Shown here: piece after piece, positions 1-5,611 of the stretch
How the letters are laid out: each line of letters begins with the position of its first letter
Numbering within the stretch: the stretch's first letter is position 1
NCBI GenBank assembly: GCA_038222915.1
Contig: JBBRHH010000143.1
Span: forward strand, 1 to 11,672
Direction of reading: 5' to 3'
DNA: 11,672 nucleotides
Source of the DNA: JBBRHH01 sp038222915
Lineage (GTDB): Bacteria; Planctomycetota; Phycisphaerae; Tepidisphaerales; Tepidisphaeraceae
The notes under the pieces: model-generated
Databases searched by the model: none
What the model was told of the DNA's origin: nothing
What the model saw: only the letters and a program-made list of their open reading frames with translations
Position numbers and translations under genes: made by a program

Positions 1-210
1 CGGCCCTGCGCCCATAGCCTGCAGGCCGGTGATCTTGATGGACGAGCCGCGATCAGCGACTTCGGCGGCGGGGTTTGTCGCCGGCCCGGTTGTCGGGGCG
101 GCCGGTGCGTCATTGAGCAGCAGCCCTGCCGCCGCGAAACCCGCGGCCGCGAGCGTGCCGCGACGGCTAACTTTTGATTCCGAATTTGGCGCGGATCCTG
201 GTTGGGACAT
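1..210 (-). CDS. Tat-exported protein, N-terminal fragment (possibly enolase superfamily)
   Basis: This is the first 70 codons of a minus-strand gene that continues past the left edge. The ATG at 208-210 is preceded by GAGGAG at 215-220 with a spacing of 4 nt, so the start is well supported. The translation has a polar N-terminus, then S-R-R-G-T-L (residues 18-23) followed by an Ala/Gly/Leu-rich hydrophobic stretch to about residue 35, which is a twin-arginine signal. After an Ala/Pro/Thr-rich linker comes S-I-K-I-T-G-L-Q. A short I-K-I-T strand like this commonly opens the N-terminal domain of mandelate racemase/muconate lactonizing enzymes, but only about 14 residues of mature protein are visible, so that family call is a guess. 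The divergent neighbour at 361 shares the 150-nt intergenic region. Confidence 0.75.
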   Translation of the reverse strand, partial: MSQPGSAPNSESKVSRRGTLAAAGFAAAGLLLNDAPAAPTTGPATNPAAEVADRGSSIKITGLQAMGAGP

Positions 211-264
211 GAATCTCCTCGTTTTGTTGACGCCCTTGCGACGGGTGACTTGTACGCTTACCGA

Positions 265-327
265 TTGCTACCGCCAAATCCGCCAGCAGTTGTCAGGCTT
301 GGCGATCCTTCCGCTTTGGCGGTACAA
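265..327. repeat. Inverted repeat in divergent intergenic region
   Basis: TACCGCCAAA at 269-278 is matched by its exact reverse complement TTTGGCGGTA at 315-324. The stem extends by TTG (265-267) with CAA (325-327) if C268 is bulged. Inside it, CGCCA (281-285) can pair with TGGCG (300-304). The element lies between the divergent genes starting at 210 (minus) and 361 (plus) and ends 33 nt before the plus-strand ATG. It could be an operator for a dimeric regulator or a folded 5' leader of the small gene at 361. The pairing is seen directly; a role is inference. Confidence 0.45.
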
Positions 328-360
328 CTTGCCCGCGAAAACATTTCACAGGAGCCGCCG

Positions 361-603
361 ATGCCGCATACCGAAGAAGAACTGAAAAAAGCACTCAAGA
401 CATTCAAGAAGCGATTGAAACTAACGCGGCTGGATGATGATTCAAAGCTCGGCCGCAGCCCACTAACCGGTACGGCCAGCGAGCGCGTGGTGTCGATGCA
501 GCCGCCGTCGGGGTTTGGCAAGGAAATCTGGGAAGAGCTGGTGGACAAGGGGTTTTTGAAACGCGACGGCGTTGGCTTTTACGAATTGGTCGCCGGGAAA
601 TGA
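361..603 (+). CDS. Small conserved-looking protein, 80 aa, function unknown
   Basis: An open frame runs from further upstream, but the ATG at 361 is preceded by AGGAG at 350-354 and starts a sensible soluble protein, whereas the upstream part has no family look. The 80 residues begin M-P-H-T-E-E-E-L-K-K, then a basic helix rich in Lys and Leu (residues 9-23), an acidic L-D-D-D turn, a Gly/Ser/Thr linker, P-P-S-G-F near the middle, and a C-terminal W-E-E-L-V-D-K-G-F-L-K-R helix ending in G-V-G-F-Y-E-L. It resembles short uncharacterised proteins I recall from planctomycete genomes; I cannot name a domain. No signal peptide or membrane segment is present. The tail pattern (helix, then G-x-G-x-Y-x-L strand) has the look of a small winged-helix end, but that is speculation. 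The KaiC-like gene follows 59 nt downstream on the same strand. Confidence 0.75.
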   Translation: MPHTEEELKKALKTFKKRLKLTRLDDDSKLGRSPLTGTASERVVSMQPPSGFGKEIWEELVDKGFLKRDGVGFYELVAGK

Positions 604-662
604 TGCCACAAGCCGCCCGAATGCACGTAGGCAAATCGGACGACGATTATTAGCATGCGGGT

Positions 663-2147
663 ATGGCAGATTCAGAAACGCTGTCAGCCAGCGGCATCGA
701 AGGATTGGACACAATCCTGAATGGCGGGCTGACGCCCAATCGACTTTATTTGATTGAAGGGGATCCGGGGGCGGGCAAGACCACGCTCGCGCTGCGCTAC
801 TTGCTGGAAGGAGCAGCCATCGGTGAGATCTCACTTTATGTGACGCTCTCCGAAACCCGGGAAGAGATCAATGCGATCGCCAGGTCACACGGGTGGTCGC
901 TCGACAAGATTCAGATCTTTGAGCTGGTGGCCGCCGAGGAAAGCCTGACCCCCGATTCGCAATACACGATGTATCATCCGGCCGAAACCGAGCTGGCCGA
1001 GACGACCCGCGCTGTGCTGGAGGAAGTCGAGCGCGTGAAGCCGCGCCGCATGGTTTTTGATTCACTCTCCGAAATGCGTCTGCTGGCGCAAAATCCGCTG
1101 CGCTATCGCCGGCAGATTCTCGCACTCAAGCAGTTCTTCACAGGGCGTCAATGCACGGTATTGCTGCTCGACGATCGTTCGTCAGAGGCCTCAGACCTCC
1201 AGGTGCGCAGCATTGCACATGGCGTGCTGACACTTGAACAGCTTTCGCCCGAATATGGCGCAGAACGGCGTCGCTTGCGGGTGATCAAGATGCGCGGCAA
1301 ATCCTACCGCGGCGGCTATCACGACTTCTCGATCATTCGCGGCGGATTGGACGTGTTTCCACGGCTTGTGGCCGCGGAGCATCACCGCGCGTTTGACCAG
1401 ACAATGGCAACCAGCAACGTCGCGCCGCTGGATGCCCTGCTGGGCGGTGGACTGGATCGCGGCACTAGCACGCTGTTGATGGGCCCTGCCGGATCCGGCA
1501 AATCCACCGTTGCCACGCAGTTCATTCACGCCGCCGCCGAGCGCGGTGAGTGTGTCGCGGTGTTCGCCTTTGATGAAAGCATCGCGACGCTCCTCAAGCG
1601 TTCGGCCGGGCTTGGATTGGATCTGAAGAAGCATATCGACAGCGGCAAGATATTGGTCCAACAGGTGGATCCGGCGGAATTGTCGCCGGGGGAGTTCGTC
1701 CAAACCATTCGACGGCACGTCGAGGAGCGACAGTGTCGCATCGTCGTCATCGACAGCCTGAACGGCTATTTGAATTCAATGCCCGAGGAGCGATACCTCG
1801 TCATTCAACTCCACGAATTGCTCACCTACCTTGGACAACAAGGCGTGACAACCATCCTGGTTGTGGCACAGCACGGGATGGTGGGCGGCGGCATGCAGAC
1901 GCCGGTGGATGTGAGTTACCTGGCGGATTGCGTGGTGCTCACCCGCTATTTTGAGCTCGACGGAAAAGTGAAGAAGGCGATCTCAGTCGTCAAAAAACGC
2001 AGCGGCGCGCACGAGGAATCGATCCGCGAGCTGCGAATTTCGGCCGGCGGCATCGTGCTGAGCGAGCCGCTGGAGAACCTGCTTGGCGTGATGACAGGCG
2101 TTCCGACAGTGAAGGTCGACCCGAATGCGGGAGATGAACGAAAGTGA
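663..2147 (+). CDS. KaiC-like double-domain RecA/RAD55-family ATPase
   Basis: A 494-residue protein with two tandem KaiC domains, close to the usual length of KaiC (about 520). Domain 1 has Walker A G-D-P-G-A-G-K-T at residues 33-40 and Walker B ending in D133. Domain 2 has Walker A G-P-A-G-S-G-K-S at 274-281 and Walker B I-D at 363-364. Both open with the K-type G-L-D/P-L-D...G-G-L signature. Where cyanobacterial KaiC has paired catalytic glutamates, this protein reads S63-E64 in domain 1 and D304-E305 in domain 2. The C-terminal segment aligns by eye with the KaiC autophosphorylation region, giving S418-Y419 for S431-T432. An in-frame TAG at 651-653 leaves ATG 663 as the only start. No Shine-Dalgarno is visible before it, so the mRNA may be leaderless or weakly translated. 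Its stop overlaps the start of the histidine kinase gene. Non-cyanobacterial KaiC homologues are usually signalling ATPases rather than clocks, and no kaiA or kaiB is present. Confidence 0.93.
   Translation: MADSETLSASGIEGLDTILNGGLTPNRLYLIEGDPGAGKTTLALRYLLEGAAIGEISLYVTLSETREEINAIARSHGWSLDKIQIFELVAAEESLTPDSQYTMYHPAETELAETTRAVLEEVERVKPRRMVFDSLSEMRLLAQNPLRYRRQILALKQFFTGRQCTVLLLDDRSSEASDLQVRSIAHGVLTLEQLSPEYGAERRRLRVIKMRGKSYRGGYHDFSIIRGGLDVFPRLVAAEHHRAFDQTMATSNVAPLDALLGGGLDRGTSTLLMGPAGSGKSTVATQFIHAAAERGECVAVFAFDESIATLLKRSAGLGLDLKKHIDSGKILVQQVDPAELSPGEFVQTIRRHVEERQCRIVVIDSLNGYLNSMPEERYLVIQLHELLTYLGQQGVTTILVVAQHGMVGGGMQTPVDVSYLADCVVLTRYFELDGKVKKAISVVKKRSGAHEESIRELRISAGGIVLSEPLENLLGVMTGVPTVKVDPNAGDERK
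2129..2133 (+). promoter_or_regulatory. Shine-Dalgarno for the coupled GTG start
   Basis: GGGAG inside the last codons of the KaiC-like gene sits 10 nt before the GTG at 2144. It supports GTG rather than the ATG at 2159 as the kinase start and suggests re-initiation by ribosomes finishing the upstream gene. Confidence 0.45.
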
Positions 2148-3826
2148 TTGATCCAGCGATGCGACAACTTGAAGAGCGCGTGTTGTTGCTGGCACCCACC
2201 CCCAAAGACGCCGCCATGACGCAGCGCATTCTGGGCGACATGGGCATCGCCTGCTGGACCTGCTCCAGCATCCAGGCGCTGCGCGCGGAACTCACCTTGG
2301 GCGCAGGCGCCGTTCTGTTGACGGAAGAAGTATCGTCCTCCTCCGAAATAGCGGCGCTCGTGACCCATCTTCGAAATCAGCGGCCCTGGTCGGATCTGCC
2401 GATTGTTGTGCTGGCGGCCGGCGGCGCCAATTCCTCGGCGGGGAGATCCGCGATGGAGTTGCTGGGCAATGTGACGGTGCTGGAGCGGCCGGTGCAGATG
2501 GCTTCGCTGGTAAGCGTGGTGCGCACGCTGCTGCGCAGCCGGCAGCGGCAATATCAGATTCGCGAGCACCTGCAGGAGCGCGGGGAGGCGGCGAAGGAAC
2601 GCGAGCGGCTGTTGATCAGCGAGCGTGCCGCGCGCAGCGAGGCCGAGCGGGTGGGACGGGTGAAAGACGAATTTCTGGCGACGCTGTCGCACGAACTTCG
2701 AACACCCCTGAACGCGATTCTCGGCTGGTCGCAGATTCTGGGCGGCGGCAACCGCAACGAGGAGGACCTGACGCTTGGCATCGAGGCCATAGAGCGCAAC
2801 GCGCGGGCGCAGACGCAGATCATCGAAGACCTCCTCGACATGAGCCGAATCATCTCCGGCAAGATTCGGCTCGACATGCGGCGGATGGAACTCGCGCCGG
2901 TGATCCACGCGGCGCTGCACACCGTCCAACCCGCCGCCAGCGCCAAGCGAATTCGCGTCGACGTGAATGCGGATGCGCAGGCCGGCCCGATCTGGGGAGA
3001 TCACAACCGACTGCAGCAGGTTTTATGGAACCTGCTGTCCAATTCGATCAAGTTCACCCCTGAGGGCGGCCACGTGCGGGTGTCGGTGACTCAGAGCGGC
3101 GCTCATCAGACGGTGGCGGTCGCGGACGATGGCGAGGGGATCAAACAGGAATTCCTGCCCCATGTATTTGAGCGTTTCCAACAGGCCGACGCGTCCAGCA
3201 CGCGCCGGCACGGCGGGCTTGGCCTTGGGCTGGCCATCGTCAAACAACTCATCGAGCTGCACGGCGGCAAGATATCGGTGAAGAGCCAGGGCGAAGGCAA
3301 AGGCGCCACATTCATGGTGACTCTTCCGGTCACCCAGCTGCCCGACAATACAACCCCCGAGCCCGACGCGCTTGCGGCAGCGCCGGCGATCGCGCCGTCG
3401 CAGAGCCCCGCAATGCCAACGCTGCTTCAGGGCGTGCGGGTACTTTTGGTGGACGATGAACCGGATGGGCGCGAGGTGGTGAAACGGATGCTGGAACATT
3501 ACGCCGCGACAGTTGTCACCGCTTCCTCAGCGGCCGAGGCCCTGGAGGAAGTATTGCGCCAACCTCCAAATATTTTGTTGAGCGATATCTGCATGCCCGA
3601 GGAGGACGGCTATTCGCTGATCCGCAAGATCCGCGCGCTGGACGACCGGCACGGCGGCGATATGCCCGCGGTGGCGCTCACCGCGTATGCCCGCGCGGAA
3701 GACCGCCGCAGCGCCCTCCTCAACGGGTTTCACATGCACATCGCCAAGCCGGTGGAACCCGCCACGTTGATCGCAACGCTCTCACAACTGCTGCACAATG
3801 GGCATCAGGAGAATCAGGGGCATTAG
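2144..3826 (+). CDS. Hybrid sensor histidine kinase with N-terminal pseudo-receiver and C-terminal receiver
   Basis: A 560-residue soluble kinase with no membrane segment. Residues about 12-125 form a receiver-like domain in which the usual phosphoacceptor strand reads V-L-L-T-E-E (57-62), so the aspartate is missing. A charged coiled-coil linker (about 128-175) follows. HisKA carries the phosphorylated His at H183 in L-S-H-E-L-R-T-P. The HATPase domain has an N box with N296 and N300, D-D-G-E-G-I at 328-333 and a G-G-L-G-L-G box at 358-362. A true receiver follows, with acidic D437-D438, phosphoacceptor D481, T513 and K535. The GTG start overlaps the KaiC-like stop in GTGA, so the two products are probably made together. 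The expected chemistry is autophosphorylation at H183 and transfer to D481, then probably onward through a phosphotransfer protein not in this window. Input may come from the KaiC-like ATPase, as in the KaiC-SasA pairing of cyanobacteria; this is inferred from context. An ATG at 2159 is an alternative start. Confidence 0.93.
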   Translation: MIDPAMRQLEERVLLLAPTPKDAAMTQRILGDMGIACWTCSSIQALRAELTLGAGAVLLTEEVSSSSEIAALVTHLRNQRPWSDLPIVVLAAGGANSSAGRSAMELLGNVTVLERPVQMASLVSVVRTLLRSRQRQYQIREHLQERGEAAKERERLLISERAARSEAERVGRVKDEFLATLSHELRTPLNAILGWSQILGGGNRNEEDLTLGIEAIERNARAQTQIIEDLLDMSRIISGKIRLDMRRMELAPVIHAALHTVQPAASAKRIRVDVNADAQAGPIWGDHNRLQQVLWNLLSNSIKFTPEGGHVRVSVTQSGAHQTVAVADDGEGIKQEFLPHVFERFQQADASSTRRHGGLGLGLAIVKQLIELHGGKISVKSQGEGKGATFMVTLPVTQLPDNTTPEPDALAAAPAIAPSQSPAMPTLLQGVRVLLVDDEPDGREVVKRMLEHYAATVVTASSAAEALEEVLRQPPNILLSDICMPEEDGYSLIRKIRALDDRHGGDMPAVALTAYARAEDRRSALLNGFHMHIAKPVEPATLIATLSQLLHNGHQENQGH

Positions 3827-4710
3827 GCTTTCATCGTCGACAACACACCTTTGGTGAATCCGACACTCTCGGCCAAGCCGGGAAGCGGGTCGTCCATGTC
3901 CTTTTCAAATTCGAAGCTGAACTCATATTGATAGCGAATGTCGATCAGTGCCTGCAGCATGCCGCGAATATCCATGACGCCCCGCCCAACTTCGACGGGC
4001 TTGGCCTTCGGATCGTTGGAATCGTTGTCCTTGAAATGAAGATCGAAGAGGCGGTCCTTGTATTTTCGGATGGCGGCCGCCGGATCGACGCCTGCCCGAA
4101 AACTGTGGCCAACGTCGATGCACAGGCCCATGCGCGGATCGAGCTTCTCCACGGCAGCCCAGACTTCATTCGGCGACGGAAAGATCTTGTCCTCGGGCCC
4201 ATGGTTGTGAATGGCGATGCGGATGTCGTACTCCTTCACCAGCTTGTCGAGATCGGGCAGCATGGCCGGCGTGGGCGAGCAGACGATGGTCGGAATGCCC
4301 GCGTCGCGGGCATAGTCGAAGGCCTGGCGATTTTCCTTTTCCGTGCCCTTGAGGCTGATGACGCCGCAGCTCATCGGCGTGATGCCAGCGGCCTTGAACT
4401 TCTGGGCCACCTCTTTGCGCTCCGCGGCCGTGCTCTTGAGCGGAAGGTGAAAGTCCTTAATGGAGACGTAGGAAAGGCCCACGCGCTTGATGGCGGCGAT
4501 GGTTGGCTCAAGGGGGCGCTGCTTGAACGTGTAGGTGGTGATGCCCACCTTCAGCCCCAGCCACGGATCGGCGTGCGGCTGCGTGGCGGGCGCGGCGGCC
4601 GGGCCGGCAGCGTACGACGACGAAACACCCGCGAGGGCGGCCGTGGCAAGGGCCGACTTCAACAGGTTCCGACGGGACAGATGGGACGATGTCGCGGGCT
4701 GGTGGGTCAT
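3823..4710 (-). CDS. Tat-exported sugar phosphate isomerase/epimerase (TIM barrel, AP endonuclease 2 fold)
   Basis: A 295-residue protein with a twin-arginine signal: S-R-R-N-L-L-K-S with R13-R14, a hydrophobic Ala/Leu stretch to about residue 33, and a likely cleavage after the S-Y-A at 32-34. The mature part is a xylose isomerase-like TIM barrel, opening with K-V-G-I-T-T-Y-T-F. Conserved barrel motifs visible are I-H-N-H-G-P-E (H168, H170), C-I-D-V-G-H (D199, H202), L-H-F-K-D (H225, D228) and F-E-F-E near the end (E267, E269). These are the expected positions of a divalent-metal site. The family acts on sugars, inositols or related polyols; the substrate cannot be read from sequence. The ATG has only a modest AAGG about 7 nt upstream (4719-4722). 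It converges on the kinase gene, with the two stop codons overlapping, and diverges from the lipoprotein gene at 4838. Confidence 0.9.
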   Translation of the reverse strand: MTHQPATSSHLSRRNLLKSALATAALAGVSSSYAAGPAAAPATQPHADPWLGLKVGITTYTFKQRPLEPTIAAIKRVGLSYVSIKDFHLPLKSTAAERKEVAQKFKAAGITPMSCGVISLKGTEKENRQAFDYARDAGIPTIVCSPTPAMLPDLDKLVKEYDIRIAIHNHGPEDKIFPSPNEVWAAVEKLDPRMGLCIDVGHSFRAGVDPAAAIRKYKDRLFDLHFKDNDSNDPKAKPVEVGRGVMDIRGMLQALIDIRYQYEFSFEFEKDMDDPLPGLAESVGFTKGVLSTMKA

Positions 4711-4732
4711 GGTTCAACCTTGCTGATAAGAT

Positions 4733-4765
4733 TTGCGGATCAATTCGCGATCATAACCTCCGCAA
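4733..4765. repeat. Short inverted repeat between divergent genes
   Basis: TTGCGGA (4733-4739) and TCCGCAA (4759-4765) form a perfect 7-bp inverted repeat with a 19-nt spacer in the 127-nt gap between the isomerase and lipoprotein genes. TATGAT, a 5/6 match to a sigma-70 minus-10 box, occurs on the minus strand at 4755-4750 inside the spacer, though no good minus-35 lies behind it. It may be an operator; a repeat this short can also occur by chance. Confidence 0.2.
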
Positions 4766-4824
4766 TAGGCACTTCCATCATGCGCGCGTTGCGATATGCT
4801 TCGCCATTGGATGGACACTTTTGC

Positions 4825-4831
4825 AAAGGAG
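4825..4831 (+). promoter_or_regulatory. Shine-Dalgarno deciding the lipoprotein start
   Basis: AAAGGAG lies 6 nt before the ATG at 4838. The in-frame ATG at 4796 lies upstream of this site and would add a polar 14-residue extension ahead of the signal peptide, so 4838 is preferred. Confidence 0.7.
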
Positions 4832-4837
4832 CATCGG

Positions 4838-5593
4838 ATGCCGGGACGCACTACTGCACTGACAATCTTATTGGGAGCGTTGTTTTGCCTGTCGATGGGT
4901 TGCAAGGCCAAGCCCGCGCCCGATTCGGGATTTCTGGAAAAGGCCGATCTGATGAGCGAGGTGAAGCGCGCTCCCTTCGATCGCAGCTACTGGGATCCGC
5001 AATACGACCCCAACAAGTATACCGAACTGCTGGTTGCGCCGGTGAACATGAACTACGTCATGGCGCAGAACCTGTGGGAAAAAGCCAACTTTGCCAATCT
5101 CAACCCCGGCGTGAAGGACGACCTGAAGAACGTAGGCGAGTACGTGCAGGTTTCGTTTGTAACTGCCGCTGAAAAAGATCCCAAGAAGCACTTTAAGACC
5201 GTCAGCGCCGCCGGGCCCAAGACCCTGATCCTGGAAACCGCCGTCGTACAGCTTGTGCCGTCGAAAGCGGCGCTGAACGCAGTCGGATATGTGTTCTGGG
5301 AAGCGACGGCCGCGACGGTGGCGGGACAGACGGCGACGCAATCGGAAGATTCGGGCAAAGGCGTCATTGCGATCGAAGGCCGCCTGCGTGACGGCGCGAC
5401 CGGCAAGGTGGTGGCGATGTTCGCCGACCGCGAACGGCCCAAGGAGGCGATTATCAACTTCAAAGCCCTGACGTGGTGGGAGCCGGTGAAGTCCGTGATT
5501 GACGACTGGTCGAGCCAGTTCGTCGAGCTTTCCAATGTGCCCAAGGACAAAGTCGTCCAGCGCTCATCGCCGTTTGGTCTGCTGATCTGGTAA
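4838..5593 (+). CDS. DUF3313-like outer-membrane/periplasmic lipoprotein
   Basis: A 251-residue protein with a short lipoprotein signal: P-G-R-T-T, a hydrophobic core (residues 7-20) and L-S-M-G-C with the lipidated Cys at 22. Met at -2 and Ser at -3 make a slightly loose lipobox. The mature part starts after a short Lys/Pro linker with D-S-G-F-L at 29-33, followed by a Y-W-D-P segment and alternating strands including Y-T-E-L-L-V-A-P-V. This S-G-F-L opening with a Y...V-A-P-V strand soon after is the look of the DUF3313 family of uncharacterised lipoproteins. Later parts include a Gly/Ala-rich helix and a W-W-E-P-V-K motif near the C-terminus. Function is unknown. The pgm gene follows after 18 nt with its own ribosome site, so the two are probably co-transcribed, although no functional link is evident. 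Confidence 0.8.
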   Translation: MPGRTTALTILLGALFCLSMGCKAKPAPDSGFLEKADLMSEVKRAPFDRSYWDPQYDPNKYTELLVAPVNMNYVMAQNLWEKANFANLNPGVKDDLKNVGEYVQVSFVTAAEKDPKKHFKTVSAAGPKTLILETAVVQLVPSKAALNAVGYVFWEATAATVAGQTATQSEDSGKGVIAIEGRLRDGATGKVVAMFADRERPKEAIINFKALTWWEPVKSVIDDWSSQFVELSNVPKDKVVQRSSPFGLLIW

Positions 5594-5596
5594 TTG

Positions 5597-5602
5597 AAGG
5601 AG
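5597..5602 (+). promoter_or_regulatory. Shine-Dalgarno deciding the pgm start
   Basis: AAGGAG lies 9 nt before ATG 5612. It argues against the in-frame TTG at 5594, which precedes the site, and gives a product of the same length class as E. coli Pgm. Confidence 0.75.
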
Positions 5603-5611
5603 AGATTTGCG

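Noticed and set aside
227..255. TTGACG with a downstream TTGTAC as a sigma-70 promoter for the 361 gene
   Set aside because: The minus-35 is good and spacing is 17 nt, but the minus-10 matches only two of six consensus bases.
202..360. N-terminal extension of the small gene at 361
   Set aside because: It would begin inside the divergent gene's start region and cover the inverted repeat; the ribosome site at 350-354 and the sensible protein start both point to 361.
663..2147. A genuine circadian KaiC
   Set aside because: No kaiA or kaiB is present, the paired glutamates and phosphosites are altered, and KaiC homologues outside cyanobacteria are mostly general signalling ATPases.
1946..3004. 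Minus-strand open frame of 352 codons opposite the kinase
   Set aside because: The kinase has every catalytic box on the plus strand; the antisense product is Arg/Gly/His/Gln-rich with no motif.
3928..5172. Plus-strand open frame of 414 codons opposite the isomerase
   Set aside because: It lies antisense to a well-supported Tat-signal TIM-barrel gene and runs into the DUF3313 gene in another frame; its composition (Arg, Gly, Ala, Asp) is what GC-rich antisense frames give, and no domain is recognisable.
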